The notes under the pieces: model-generated
What the model saw: only the letters and a program-made list of their open reading frames with translations
Database searches by the model: none
Told to the model about the DNA's origin: nothing
Program-made: the position numbers and the translations under genes
NCBI GenBank assembly: GCA_023614405.1
Contig: JAJUPC010000035.1
Location: forward strand, 1,302,001 to 1,366,000
Reading direction: 5' to 3'
Length of the DNA: 64,000 nt
Source: Avena insularis
Taxonomy: Eukaryota > Streptophyta > Magnoliopsida > Poales > Poaceae
Part shown: positions 1 to 10,308 of the stretch, piece after piece
Layout: every line of letters starts with the position of its first letter
Numbering within the stretch: position 1 is the first letter of the stretch

Positions 1-336
1 ACAAGAGAATTAGGGAACTCAAACAGAGATTGATGGAGTCAAGTGCAAACTGAAGGCCTTTGCAAGATAATCAATGATGTGTGTGCTTCCAAAAGGGACT
101 TGGCAAAGCAACTTGAAGCCGCGAAGAAGTCAAGCCTAGTGGAGGAGCTACAAAGCGAGAAGGAGGGACTTCAGGAGCAGCTATAAGCCACCACCAAGAA
201 GCTGCAGGATGAGATTAAGAACCTCCAAGAGAAGCTTGAAGCCACCACGAAGGAGATGGAGTTGTACAAGACAACCCTAGAGCAGGAAGGCTACTCGTTC
301 GAGGACGAGGAAGAGGAAGGCGTGGAAGATGTGTAA
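1..336 (+). pseudogene. C-terminal tail of a pre-gag coiled-coil ORF of G1
   Basis: The sequence reads as a Lys/Glu/Leu-rich coiled coil ending in an acidic tail and TAA at 334-336. It sits just upstream of gag and matches in position and style the end of the second pre-gag ORF of G2 (to 34658): both end with a YKT motif, a short linker and an Asp/Glu-rich tail. The first ~50 bases read in another frame (K-R-I-R-E-L-K-Q), so there is a frameshift near 50, and an in-frame TAA occurs at 184-186, probably from CAA. No enzymatic motif is visible. The finding that two diverged chromoviruses both carry this ORF suggests it belongs to the lineage rather than being chance. Function unknown. Confidence 0.6.
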
Positions 337-539
337 TAGTTGGACCACCTTTAATTCTATGGTAGAACGTTATTCGCGATTGTAATAAATACCAAGACAA
401 TTCTGGTTTAGTTAAACTTGGTTGTTTTCTATGTTAAGCTGTGTTAATGTGTCTCGTGTGCTTGGTGTGTTTTCATAAGGGTAGGAGTTTACTACTTAGT
501 CTTCTTTCTGTTTCTTAACTTTTCTCTCAAACCCCACAG
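337..539 (+). promoter_or_regulatory. spacer ending in a putative 3' splice site at the G1 gag ATG
   Basis: The 200 bases between the pre-gag ORF and gag are T-rich and finish with a long pyrimidine-rich tract and CCCCACAG directly abutting the gag ATG at 540. This has the form of a plant 3' splice site. The same AG-ATG arrangement precedes all three ORFs of G2. Splicing itself is inferred, not shown. Confidence 0.45.
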
Positions 540-2072
540 ATGCCGCCAAGACGTGCGAACTCCGAAATCCCTTCAGAAATAGCACAACTTTTGGCCACTC
601 AGAACCAGCTGATCCAACTGCTCACTCAGAACATGCAAAACAACAACAACCCGCCACCACCTCAACAGGATCGCTTGACTCGGTTTTTGAGGCTGAACTC
701 ACCTACCTTCACTAGCAGCACTGAACCAATCATCGCTGATGACTGGCTACGTACAATCACCAAGAAGCTAGACACCGTGCAAGCTGTCGGAGCCGACAGG
801 GTACGTTATGCCGCACACCATCTTGAAGGACCTACTGCAGAATGGTGGGATAACTACCAAGTCACCCACCCGGATCAGTTTGAGTTAGCTTTTCGCACTC
901 ATCATGTGGCTACTGGTATCATGACTCTGAAAAGGCGCGAATTTCGCGACCTACACCAGCTGCACCGTTCCGTCACCGAGTATGGTGAGCTTTTCAACAA
1001 GCTAGCCCGTTATGCACCCGATGATGTTTCCACTGATGCCAAGAGACAGGAGGAGTTCTTAAGAGAACTCAATGATGAGATATCCATTCAGCTTGTGGCT
1101 TAGAAATTTGACAACTTTCAGGAACTCCTGGACAGAGCCATTGTGGTTGAATCCAAAAGGAAGAGCATAGAAAACCGCAAGAGGAAGTCAAACCCTCACA
1201 AGCACTCTGTTCCGTACCAGAAGCAGCGCAATTCCTCACCACCACCTTATAATAATAATGGTCACAACCATAACGGTCATCACCATGGCAGCCACAAACA
1301 CAATGGGCATAAAAACCGCAATGGGAGTGGCAGCAATGGAAAGGATCCCAGTGAGGTGACATGCTTTAAGTGCAACAGGACAGGGCACTATGCAACCTCT
1401 TGCCCCGAGAAGAAGAAAGGCAATGGCAATGGGAATGGAAATGGACACAACCATGGCAATGGAAACAGGAAGAAGCTAAATCCGTTTGTCAAAGCCACGG
1501 TGAATCATGTCTCCATGGAGGATGCTTGTGATGCACCAGACTCCGTGATTGGTAAGTTCAAGCTCAATTCTATTCCTGCAATTGTTCTTTTCGATACTGG
1601 TGCATCGCATTCATTCATATCAAGGGTATTTGTGTATAGAGGCAAGATACCAATGGAGACTATAAACTTTCCTCTAAGGGTAAGTTCTCCTGGGGGAGAA
1701 ATAGTGGCAAACTCCGGTTGCCGGGGATTAGAACTAAGGATTGGGACACACATCTTTCCCACAAGTCTAGTAGTTCTAGAATCACAAGGATTAGACATCA
1801 TCTTGGGCATGAATTGGATGACCGAATTTGAAGGAGTCATAGATTGTGCCAAAAGAACTGTCACGCTCACAACACCAGAAGGGAAGAGGATTCGTATCAA
1901 GTCAAATTTTGCACTTAAGGAAGCCATGGTGAACTCTCTTAAGGGGGTTAGCTTGGAGGAGGTACCTATTGTAAAGGAATACCCAGATGTATTTCCAGAG
2001 GAGCTACCCAGAATGCCACCCGACCATGATATCGAGTTCCTCATTGACTTGATGCTGTGCACGGGCCGATAG
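540..2072 (+). pseudogene. gag: gag and protease region of G1
   Basis: The reading frame starts MPPRR, has a Gln/Asn-rich N-terminus, a Gag core with the WWDNY motif, a His/Asn/Gly-rich linker (about 1249-1335), a CCHC zinc knuckle (C-F-K-C...H...C, about 1363-1405) that binds RNA, and an aspartic protease with DTGAS at about 1594. One in-frame TAG at 1101-1103 separates the capsid part from the rest; 540-1103 and 1143-2072 are in the same frame. The frame is lost near 2063, where a missing C in the run before ATAGCTAAG compared with G2 leads to TAG at 2070-2072. The product would be the structural Gag plus protease of a chromovirus. Codon for codon it is closely similar to 34889-36530 of G2. 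Confidence 0.9.
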
Positions 2073-2884
2073 CTAAGAGACCATACAAGATGGATGTGGA
2101 CGAGTTAAAGGAACTCAAGAAAACTTAGGGAACAATTGGACAAGGATTCATCCAACCCAATACGTCATCTTGGGAGCACCTCTATTTGTGGAAAAAGGAT
2201 AAAACCAAGAGGCTAGTTGTGGACTACCGCTCGTTGAGCAGTGACGATCAAGAATAAGTATCCTCTGCCCAACAGCAATGACTTGTTTGACCAGTTAAAG
2301 GGAGCAAGTGTGTTCTCAAAGATCGATCTGCGATCAGGCTACTTTCAGCTCAAGATTCGAGAACAGGATGTGCCCAAAACAGCATTTACCACAAGGTACG
2401 GATTGTATGAGTACACCGTGATGTCGTTTGGTCTAACCAATGCCCCAGCATACTTCATGACCATGATGAACAAGGTGTTCATGGAATATTTGGACAAGTT
2501 TATCGTGGTCTTCATAGATGATATACTCATATAATCTAAGGATGAGAAGGAACATGAGAAACACCTGCGCCTAATTATGGAGAAACTAAGAGAACACAAG
2601 TTGTATGCCAAATTCAGCAAATGCGAATTCTGGTTGAAGGAAGTGGGATTCCTTGGTCATGTTGTGTCGACAAAAGGAGTTGCCGTAGATCCTAGTAAGG
2701 TAGCTTCCGTGACGTAATGGGAGTCACCCAAGAGTGTGGGAGATATTAGGAGTTTCTTGGGCCTCGCAGGATATTACCGGAGGTTCATTGAAAACTTTTC
2801 CAAAATAGCAAAACCCATGACGGAACTATTGAAGAAGGAAAGAAATTCCTATGGACCGAGGCATGTGAAGCAAGTTTTCAAGAG
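2073..2884 (+). pseudogene. reverse transcriptase region of G1
   Basis: Fragments of a Ty3/gypsy reverse transcriptase are spread over several frames. Visible motifs are [20 protein letters not shown], the [10 protein letters not shown] block and the catalytic FIDDIL box at about 2512-2529. The downstream thumb/connection region has the LGHV and [13 protein letters not shown] blocks. Lesions include small indels in 2120-2240, TAA at 2532-2534 directly after the catalytic box (the G2 copy has TAC), TAA near 2716 (GAA in G2) and a frameshift near 2842. It cannot make an active enzyme. Confidence 0.9.
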
Positions 2885-3787
2885 TTGAAGAAACGCCTTG
2901 TAACGTCACCAGTTATGTGTCTGCCTGATATCCAAAAGGATTTTCAAGTCTATTGTGACGCTTCTCGACAAGGACTTGGAAGTGTATTGATGCAGGATGG
3001 GAAAGTGGTGTCCTATGCCTCCCGACAACTTAAGAACCACGAACACAACTACCCCACACATGATTTGGAACTTGCGTCTGTGGTTCATGCACTCAAGGTA
3101 TGGAGACACTACCTCATGGGCAAACATTGTGATGTGTTCACAGATCATAAGAGCTTGAAGTACATATTCACCCAAAAGGAGTTGAATATGAGACAAAGAA
3201 GATGGCTTGAACTAATTAAGGATTATGACTTGGATTTACAGTACCATCCCGGAAAGGCAAACGTGGTGATCGATGCCTTAAGTCGTAAGGTTTATGTGAA
3301 TGGACTTACCGCAGGGGAACTTCCAGAGGATCTATGCAAGCAATTCAAGGATCTGAGGCTAGAAATAGTTCCGAAAGGACACGTAGCGACTATGGAAATA
3401 GAGTCTACCTTCCAAGAGATAATCAAGGAAGCACAAAAGGGATATAAAGAGTTGGAAGAAATAAGAGTTAAAATAAGTGAAGGAAAGACAAAAGAATTTC
3501 GTCTGGACGAACAAGGAACCCTTTGGTATGGGAAGCGTTTGTGCGTTCCCAATAATCCCGACATCAGGAAGTTGATTTTACAAGAAGCTCATGACTCACC
3601 TTACTCGATTCATCCAGGTAACACGAAGATGTACATGGATGTGAAGGATAGATTTTGGTGGAATAACCTAAAGAGGGAAATTGCAGAATATATTTCTCTA
3701 TGTGATGTATGCAATAGAGTTAAAGTCGAGCATCAGAAACCGGCCGGATTACTTCAACCACTGCCTATACCCGACTGGAAGTGGGAT
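2885..3787 (+). pseudogene. RNase H and N-terminal integrase of G1, cut by solo LTR S1
   Basis: An open frame gives the RNase H domain (YCDAS at about 2953, the [12 protein letters not shown] helix, [11 protein letters not shown]) followed by the linker and the integrase zinc-binding domain, HHCC, with H in [13 protein letters not shown] and the CDVC pair at about 3702. The frame runs on past 3787 only because it reads into S1. The last element-encoded residues are W-K-W-D, and the next block of the same integrase resumes at 7844. RNase H removes the RNA template and the zinc-binding domain helps integrase assemble on LTR ends. Confidence 0.9.
3783..3787. repeat. target site duplication gggat of solo LTR S1
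   Basis: The five bases gggat at 3783-3787 recur at 7839-7843 and exactly flank a TG...CA bounded sequence, so they are the integration footprint of S1. Removing one copy and the insert restores continuity of the G1 integrase frame. Confidence 0.95.
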
Positions 3788-6700
3788 TGTAGAGGGAGTA
3801 TCCCAACCTTTATTAACATAAGGTGGTGTCCCCTGTGTTTACAATGCTAGTCCCTGGATCAATAGCTAGCATCCACAGTTAAGATGTAATATCAAGAAAC
3901 AAAGGTCATAATATAACTTTATAACCAGGAATAACATAATTTTATTACATCTTTACATAGCTCATTTGGCTATTACATTACATTGCAGCGGAATAACTAT
4001 AAGCATGGGGTCCTTCATTTTCAAAGTGCCACAGGCAGATGTTGGTTGTAGACTTTGTAATCCTAATCAATCAATCTTCACTAAATTCAATCAAACCTGC
4101 AACATCACAAGTTACAGCCACAAGGGTCAATACATTTGAATTGTATTGGCAAGTGATACTATGGTAGTATAGTGGAGTCTAACATCTACATGCATTTGGC
4201 TAAGTGGAGTTGAGGCTTGCATTGCTCAAAATATATTTTCCTTATCATTTTGAAAATACTAAGTTTTTGTTTTGACAAAATCATTTTTCTCAATCAAAGA
4301 TTGTAGATCCTTTAACCAAGGCATCTTTCAATCAAAGATTGAAGATTTCAAATAACCCTTGTTCAAACCACAAGATTTTAACTTAGAAATTTGAATGATG
4401 AGATTCTTGATTGCTTCCATGTCTTGATGCTCAAATTGTCCTTTACCAGGGACATGGCTAAGTACTTAGATTTTACACTCTGCAGAGGTGGTGCACTTTC
4501 CCCACAAGACTTGGTTTCCCAAGACAAGATCTTTCAGAAGCCTTCCCTTAGACCAAAATGGACGCGCTCCAACCTATCAAACACTACCGCCCACTGTCCA
4601 TATGGCTAAGTTCTTGCAACCTATATGATCATGGCAGAGCCCATATTACCAAGTGGCTGCACTTGAAGCTTCTCAACATTTGACATCTCAAATCTCTTTG
4701 TTCCTGGGTGGCAATCCACAAGTGAGATACACAAGGTAAACCATAGACATGGGCCTTGTGAACCACTCAACCAAAATCCACCAAGCAAGTCCCATTCCAC
4801 CCAGGTGATTCATTAACTTAGTTGTTTTATTATTAAACAAAACACAAGTCCTCAGACTTAGAATATTTTTCCATAGTGTGAATATATATTCCACCCATGT
4901 TTTCTATTAGCTAGGCTAAGCTTGATAGTAATAGGAATCTTAACTTAGGAAGATTTCCATTAAGGTTTCATCTACTAGGTTTTTCTATAGCAAGGTTTAT
5001 ACTTAGCAAAATTCCATGCAAGGTTTACTTAGCAAAAACACTAATGCATAGTGAAAGTAATGGGACAAAAGTATGAAGCATCACTTGCCTTTTTGGTAGA
5101 GGTATAGGTTCACTCCTTGTCCTTGCAACAATCACACTCTTCAAGTCACTACAATTCAATCAAGCAAGGCACAAACTCAATCTACCAATCAAGCAAAACA
5201 TCACATAAAATCATAAAGTCTGGGAAATGCATGCAAGCATGCCAAGCTTTGTTTTATTTGAAAAAGTGGTTCCTAATGGGTCATAAACATTTGAAAACAC
5301 CTAATGGTCATTTTGTAAAGTGGCAAAGTCATTTGCAAAAGGTTTCACTTTAAAAACCATTTTCAAAACAAAGTATCATTTTATGTGGTGTAGAAATATT
5401 TTTACTAAGGCATTACCCTATAGGGTTCACCAAATATGTTTTCAAATCACAAAACTTGGGTTTTGGGGTCAGTGAGTTTAAAACAAAACATTTTCCAAAG
5501 GTTTTCTTCCAAAACCATTTTTAATAAATAAACCACATTTCTATTTGACTAGAAATGGTTTTAAATCAAAGAATCATTATTTTGTTTCACCAAATACATT
5601 TTTGAGTCCACAAAGTGTTTCCTATGGTCAGTAGGTTCAAAGCAATCCAATTGCAAAAGATTTTAACCCCAAATTCATTTTTAAACAATTTTTACATCCT
5701 TAACAAGCATACAATGTTTCTGCAAAAACAACCATTTTAACAGAAGCTTTTTGCTAAAAAAAGGCGTGGTTGGCTAGGGCTTGTCTTGCTGATTCCATTG
5801 ATATAAAGTTTGCAAAATTTGGACGTGTGGTTTAAAAGTTACAAGGGTTTCAAAATGGCATCTCAATCTGATTTCAAATTCTATTTTAAATCTCCTGGTG
5901 CCACGCGTCCTATTCTCATTCGTCAGTACCACTTCGCTCGGATCGCACAGCTGCAGCCGTTGGATCAAGTCAGATCATCCGGTGCGCAGATGCTACTTAC
6001 CCTTTCACCTAGCTTCTATCCTAGCCACTGGACCGAGATCGAACGGTTGTTGCAGGCTCGACCTAAAACTAGCGGCGCTGCGGCGGTGGCTGGTGGCGGA
6101 GCCACCAGACGGTGGCGGCGCCGGCGATACAGGAAGCAAGGGTGGCTAGGGAGATGCTCACCGGAATCATTGACGCTTGCTGATGCTCAACGTGGTACTG
6201 GTTGGTGAAGGGGCGCACGTGGCTGCCCTTAATTGCTCGCCGGAGATGAGCTGGGCCTTGGGCGGCTCTGGTGGTCGTCGAGGGCGAGGATAGAGGGCAC
6301 CCTAGGACAAACGGGAGGTACTGTTAGGTTCGCAAGAGCATGGCGATCATCATCGTGTCCACGGGGAAGAGAGGGGAGGTCTGGTTTACCGGGGAATGTC
6401 GCCGTAGTTGGAAGCGTGCAGGCGCTGGCTCGGGAAGACGCGTTCGACGCTTCGGTATGCGCGAGTGATCTGCGGATGCAGAAAGGTCCGCAGGGTGATG
6501 CTGATCATAGTTGCGTGCTCGAGGAGGCAAGAGGTGGCGTGTGCTGGCCGAAATCCTTGCCGGAGCATCGTCGGACAGTGGATGATGTCTGGCGAAATTT
6601 GGCAGCCTGGGGGCAAGGGAGGTCTGGCGACAGAGGGGAACCAGAGAGGGGAGAGGGGCGCTTAAATGTGCATGGTCACGGGGCTGATTCAACGCATGAT

Positions 6701-7838
6701 TAAGACGTATTACGCCGGATTTATTTCCGTCTGCAACGGCCGGCGAGGGGGAAGGCGTGGTCCGCGGGTGGGGAAGAAGAGAACGTGGTTGTGGGGCCTA
6801 GTGTCAGCGAGAAAAGGAGTGCGGGGGAGGGTCCACTTGTCAGCGTCCTCGCGGGTTGCTTCTCGTGAAGAAAAGCAGTTGAGGGCGAGGAAACAGTGGG
6901 CTGGATCAATGAAATGGCTGTGGTTTCATATATTTTTTTCTTCCTGGATGTTTTTCCTTTTATAATTCTATTTTTCTGTTTTGAAATTCAAACAAACATT
7001 CATACATTCAAACAATTCAAACATTCAACACTCTTTGCACTTGAATTTGGTTCTGTTTAACAACATAAACCAAATCCCAAAATAAAATAATATTTTTAAT
7101 CTTTTTAGGATATATTTAACAATTAAATAAAATAGACCTTAATTATAAATTCAAATAGGTTTTGATTTGTTTGATAAAATCTCTTTTCGAAAACTAAATA
7201 TTTTCCAAAACCAAATCAGTAGGTTTTATTTGAAAATGGACAACTTGTTTAAAACAAAATAACATTTTATTTTAGGGTCCCTTAATAGTTAAATAAAATG
7301 GACCTTATTGTTTTATTAAAATCTTTATTTTGAAATCTAAAATAAAACCAAAATACTTTAGTAGGTTTTATTTAAGAAAAATAATATTCTTAGAAATCTT
7401 ATTTAAAATAAATAAATAAGTTTTAGTGTTTATTTAAAATGGGAAAAACCTTTACTTAAATAAAATTGGATAATAAATCCTTATTATTTTATTTATATAA
7501 ACCTTTGCTATTTTTATCAAAACAAAATGTTTTTATTTCAAAAGCTTGGACTGGTTTAATTTGGCTGTATAAAATAACCTTTATTTATAAATCCACCTTT
7601 TCTTTTGAAAACCAAATCTTTTTATTTAAAAGATCCAAAAATGGTAGTTCCAAAATATTTTATTTTCCCTTATCAAATGTTTATCTTTTTTAAATCCCTT
7701 TAGGATTTATTTGTTCCAAATTGATTTGAAGTTCCAATTAAATTTAAAAAGTTTCTTCTGGCTCTAAAAATCAAACAAAGTTTTATTTTATTCATTTATT
7801 TTCACATTACAAGATTTGGAAATTCTTGGGATGTGACA
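3788..7838 (-). mobile_element. solo LTR S1 of a gypsy-type element, minus strand, 4051 bp
   Basis: It is bounded by TG (3788) and CA (7838) with a perfect 5-bp duplication. On the minus strand it starts TGTCACATCCC and ends ...CCCTCTACA. Near its 3' end it has the segment GATCCAGGGACTAGCATTG that also occurs near the ends of the G1 and G2 LTRs, which places it in the same gypsy group. It contains no primer-binding site, polypurine tract or conserved pol motif. Layout on the minus strand: an AT-rich start (6960-7838), a GC-rich middle (5890-6910) that probably holds promoter and leader, then an AT-rich end. Short ORFs inside are chance. A solo LTR arises by recombination between the two LTRs of a complete insertion. 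Confidence 0.9.
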
Positions 7839-8409
7839 GGGATAAGGTAGGCATGGATTTCATCACGGGATTGCCCCGGACTCGTTCAGAATTTGATTCT
7901 ATCTGGGTTGTGGTGGACCACTTTACCAAGGTGGCTCACTTCATCCCCGTAAAGACCACGTATACAAGTGTTAAGCTTGCTAAGATATACATATCAAGAA
8001 TTGTAAGTCTGCATGGTGTTCCCAAGGGAATTGTGTCAGATAGAGGAACCCAGTTCACTTCAAATTTTTGGCGACAACTACATGAGTCTCTTGGAACCCG
8101 ACTAGAATTCAATACTGCCTTCCACCCTCAGACAGATGGTCAAACGAAAAGGGTGAACCAAATTCTGGAAGACACGTTGAGAGCTTGCGCACTAGACTAT
8201 GGGTCTAGTTGCGACGATAACCTGCCGTATGCTGAGTTCTCATACAACAACAGCTACCAGACAAGTATCAAGATGGCTCCGTTTGAAGTTCTATATGGTA
8301 GGAAGTGTAGGACTCCGCTGCTATGGAGTGGAGTTGGTGAGCGTAGTCTATTCGGACCTGAATTGATCAAGGATGCCGAAGAAAAGGTACGACAGATTCA
8401 GGGTAGGCT
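7839..8409 (+). pseudogene. integrase catalytic core of G1
   Basis: This is the retroviral-type DDE core: first Asp in GMDFITGLPRTRS (about 7853), second Asp in VSDRGTQF (about 8037). The position of the third acidic residue, Glu in the TER motif of related copies, reads Lys here (AAA at 8147-8149, QTKRVNQ), so the catalytic triad is broken even apart from the insertions. The open frame runs past 8409 into the C1 LTR to 8566; that tail is not element sequence. The C-terminal part resumes at 17214. Confidence 0.9.
8405..8409. repeat. target site duplication aggct of copia element C1
   Basis: The bases aggct at 8405-8409 recur at 17214-17218 and flank the TG...CA ends of C1 exactly. They mark a normal LTR-retrotransposon integration into the integrase gene of G1. 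Confidence 0.95.
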
Positions 8410-10308
8410 TGTAGGGGTTCGTAGCACGGAAAACAAAAAATTTCTACCACATGCACACAAACAAGCCAAGATCTATCTACTAGATTGTAGCAATGAGTCG
8501 ATAGAGGAACTCACCCTCGAAGATTCCAAAGCGGTTAACGAGAGCAGATTCTCGTGGGTGATGTAGTCGTACACTTGCCGATCTCAAGATCGCGTAGACG
8601 ATCCTTCTGGCGCTGCGTTCGGCGCTCCCAATGATCGGTCACATGTTCGGTACTCGATGAAGACCTTCCTCTCCTTGTTCCAGCAATGGAGGTTGTAGCA
8701 CTCTCCTCGCGATTCCGGCAAGACGACGCGTGGTACCCAAGTAGAGGGGAGATCTCGTAGGGCTTCGCCTTAAGCCGGAGCGAGTATGGTGGAGTATGAG
8801 AGAGGCCTTGGTGATCTACGGTTTAGAGGGCACCAAGGGGAGGACTTGGTCGGCGGCTAGGGTTTTGGGAAACCCTAACTCGCTGAGTTAGAGGAGCTCT
8901 AGGCGGCGGCGACTTGGAGGAGGCCGGCGTCTAGGAGGCTAGGGTTTGGGGTGTAGGAGGTGTGTCTAGGAGGGGAGCCCCGCCCCTCCTTATATAGGTG
9001 GAGGGGGCGCGCCAGGGGAGGGGAGTCCCTCCCCAAGTCGGCCAAGGTGGGCCGGCGGTGGAGGGGAGGAACTCCTCCCCAACTCGGTTTCCACCTCCCT
9101 CTCCACTTCACAAAATAGCCGTTTGACTTTTCAAATTGGCGTTTGACTTTTCAAACTAGGATTTGATTAAACCCTTTATTTTGTTCAGCGATGACACCTA
9201 GTACATGATGCAATCATTCAAACTTGATATGACACATTCATGTACCCTTCCCTTCCGGAGTGCTGGACATTCCGGAACCTTCTAGAACATTCCCGATGAA
9301 AACACCGGAACCATTCTCCAACCCCGAAACAGGACTTTCCTTATATGAATCTTATTCTCCAGACCATTCCGGATCTCCTCGTGATATCCCGGATCCCATC
9401 CGAGACTCCGAACAACATTCGGTCTCTTACTCATCATTCCATAACTACTCAACAACATCAAATCCTTAAGTGTGTCTCCCTACGGTTCGTGAATTATGCG
9501 GACATGATCGAGACACTTCTCCGATCAATAACCAATAGAGGAATCTGGAAATTCATATGGCTCCCACATATTTCTACGATTACTTTCGATCGAATGAACC
9601 ACTTACATACGATACCAATTTCCCTTTGTCTCACGATAGTTTACTTATCCGAGGTTTTGATCGTCGGTATCTCTGCATACCTAGTTCAACCTCGTTACCG
9701 ATAAGTACTCTTTTCTCTCCGTGGTATGTGATCCCTTGTGAGCAGTCACATGCTTGCAAGCTAATTGGATGACATTCCACCGAGAGGGCCAGTATATCTA
9801 TCCGTCATATGGATGGACAAATCCCACTCTTGATCCATGTGTCTCAACCCATACTTTCCTAACACTCAATGCCACCTTTATAGCCACCCGATTCACGGTG
9901 TGGTGTTTGATGTCATCAAAGCATCCTTCCGGTGATGGTGATAAGCATGATCTCATGGTCGAAGGAATTAGGTTACTATGTATCAGAAAGCTTATAGCAA
10001 ATGAACTATATTAAATGACTTGATCTTTATGCTATGCTTAGGAGTATGTCCATCACATCATTCTCCTAATGATATGACCCTGTTGTTAATAACATCTCTA
10101 TGTTCATGATCAGGAAACCATGATCATATATTAACCAACAAGCTAGTTTAACAAGAGGCTTTACTAGGGACTCTTTTATGTTTATAAATCACACAAGTAT
10201 TAATGTTTCCTGTTAATACAATTATAGCATGGTATGTAAACATTTATCATAAGTATGAAGATATGATAGTAACCACTTTATTGTTGCCTCTTGGGCATAT
10301 CTCCAATA
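8410..10308 (-). repeat. 3' LTR of C1
   Basis: 1899 bp, from tgtaggggttcgtagc at 8410 to ctccaata at 10308; on the minus strand the start is TATTGGAG, where the usual TGTTGGAG has a point change. A minus-strand TATA box (CTATATAAGG) lies around 8990. Frames in 8899-9111 and 9260-9704 are LTR sequence with no protein support. Confidence 0.92.

Noticed and set aside
1069..2062. Minus-strand frames opposite G1 gag (1069-1362, 1236-1454, 1505-2062)
   Set aside because: Mirror readings of the gag/protease coding strand; the plus strand carries all known motifs.
5810..6965. Several overlapping frames on both strands in the GC-rich part of S1
   Set aside because: Long frames are expected by chance in GC-rich DNA. 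They overlap each other on both strands, show no known motif and lie inside an LTR.
7826..8566. A 246-residue protein joining integrase to a novel C-terminus
   Set aside because: The last part (from 8410) is the C1 LTR read by chance after the insertion; the true continuation is at 17214.
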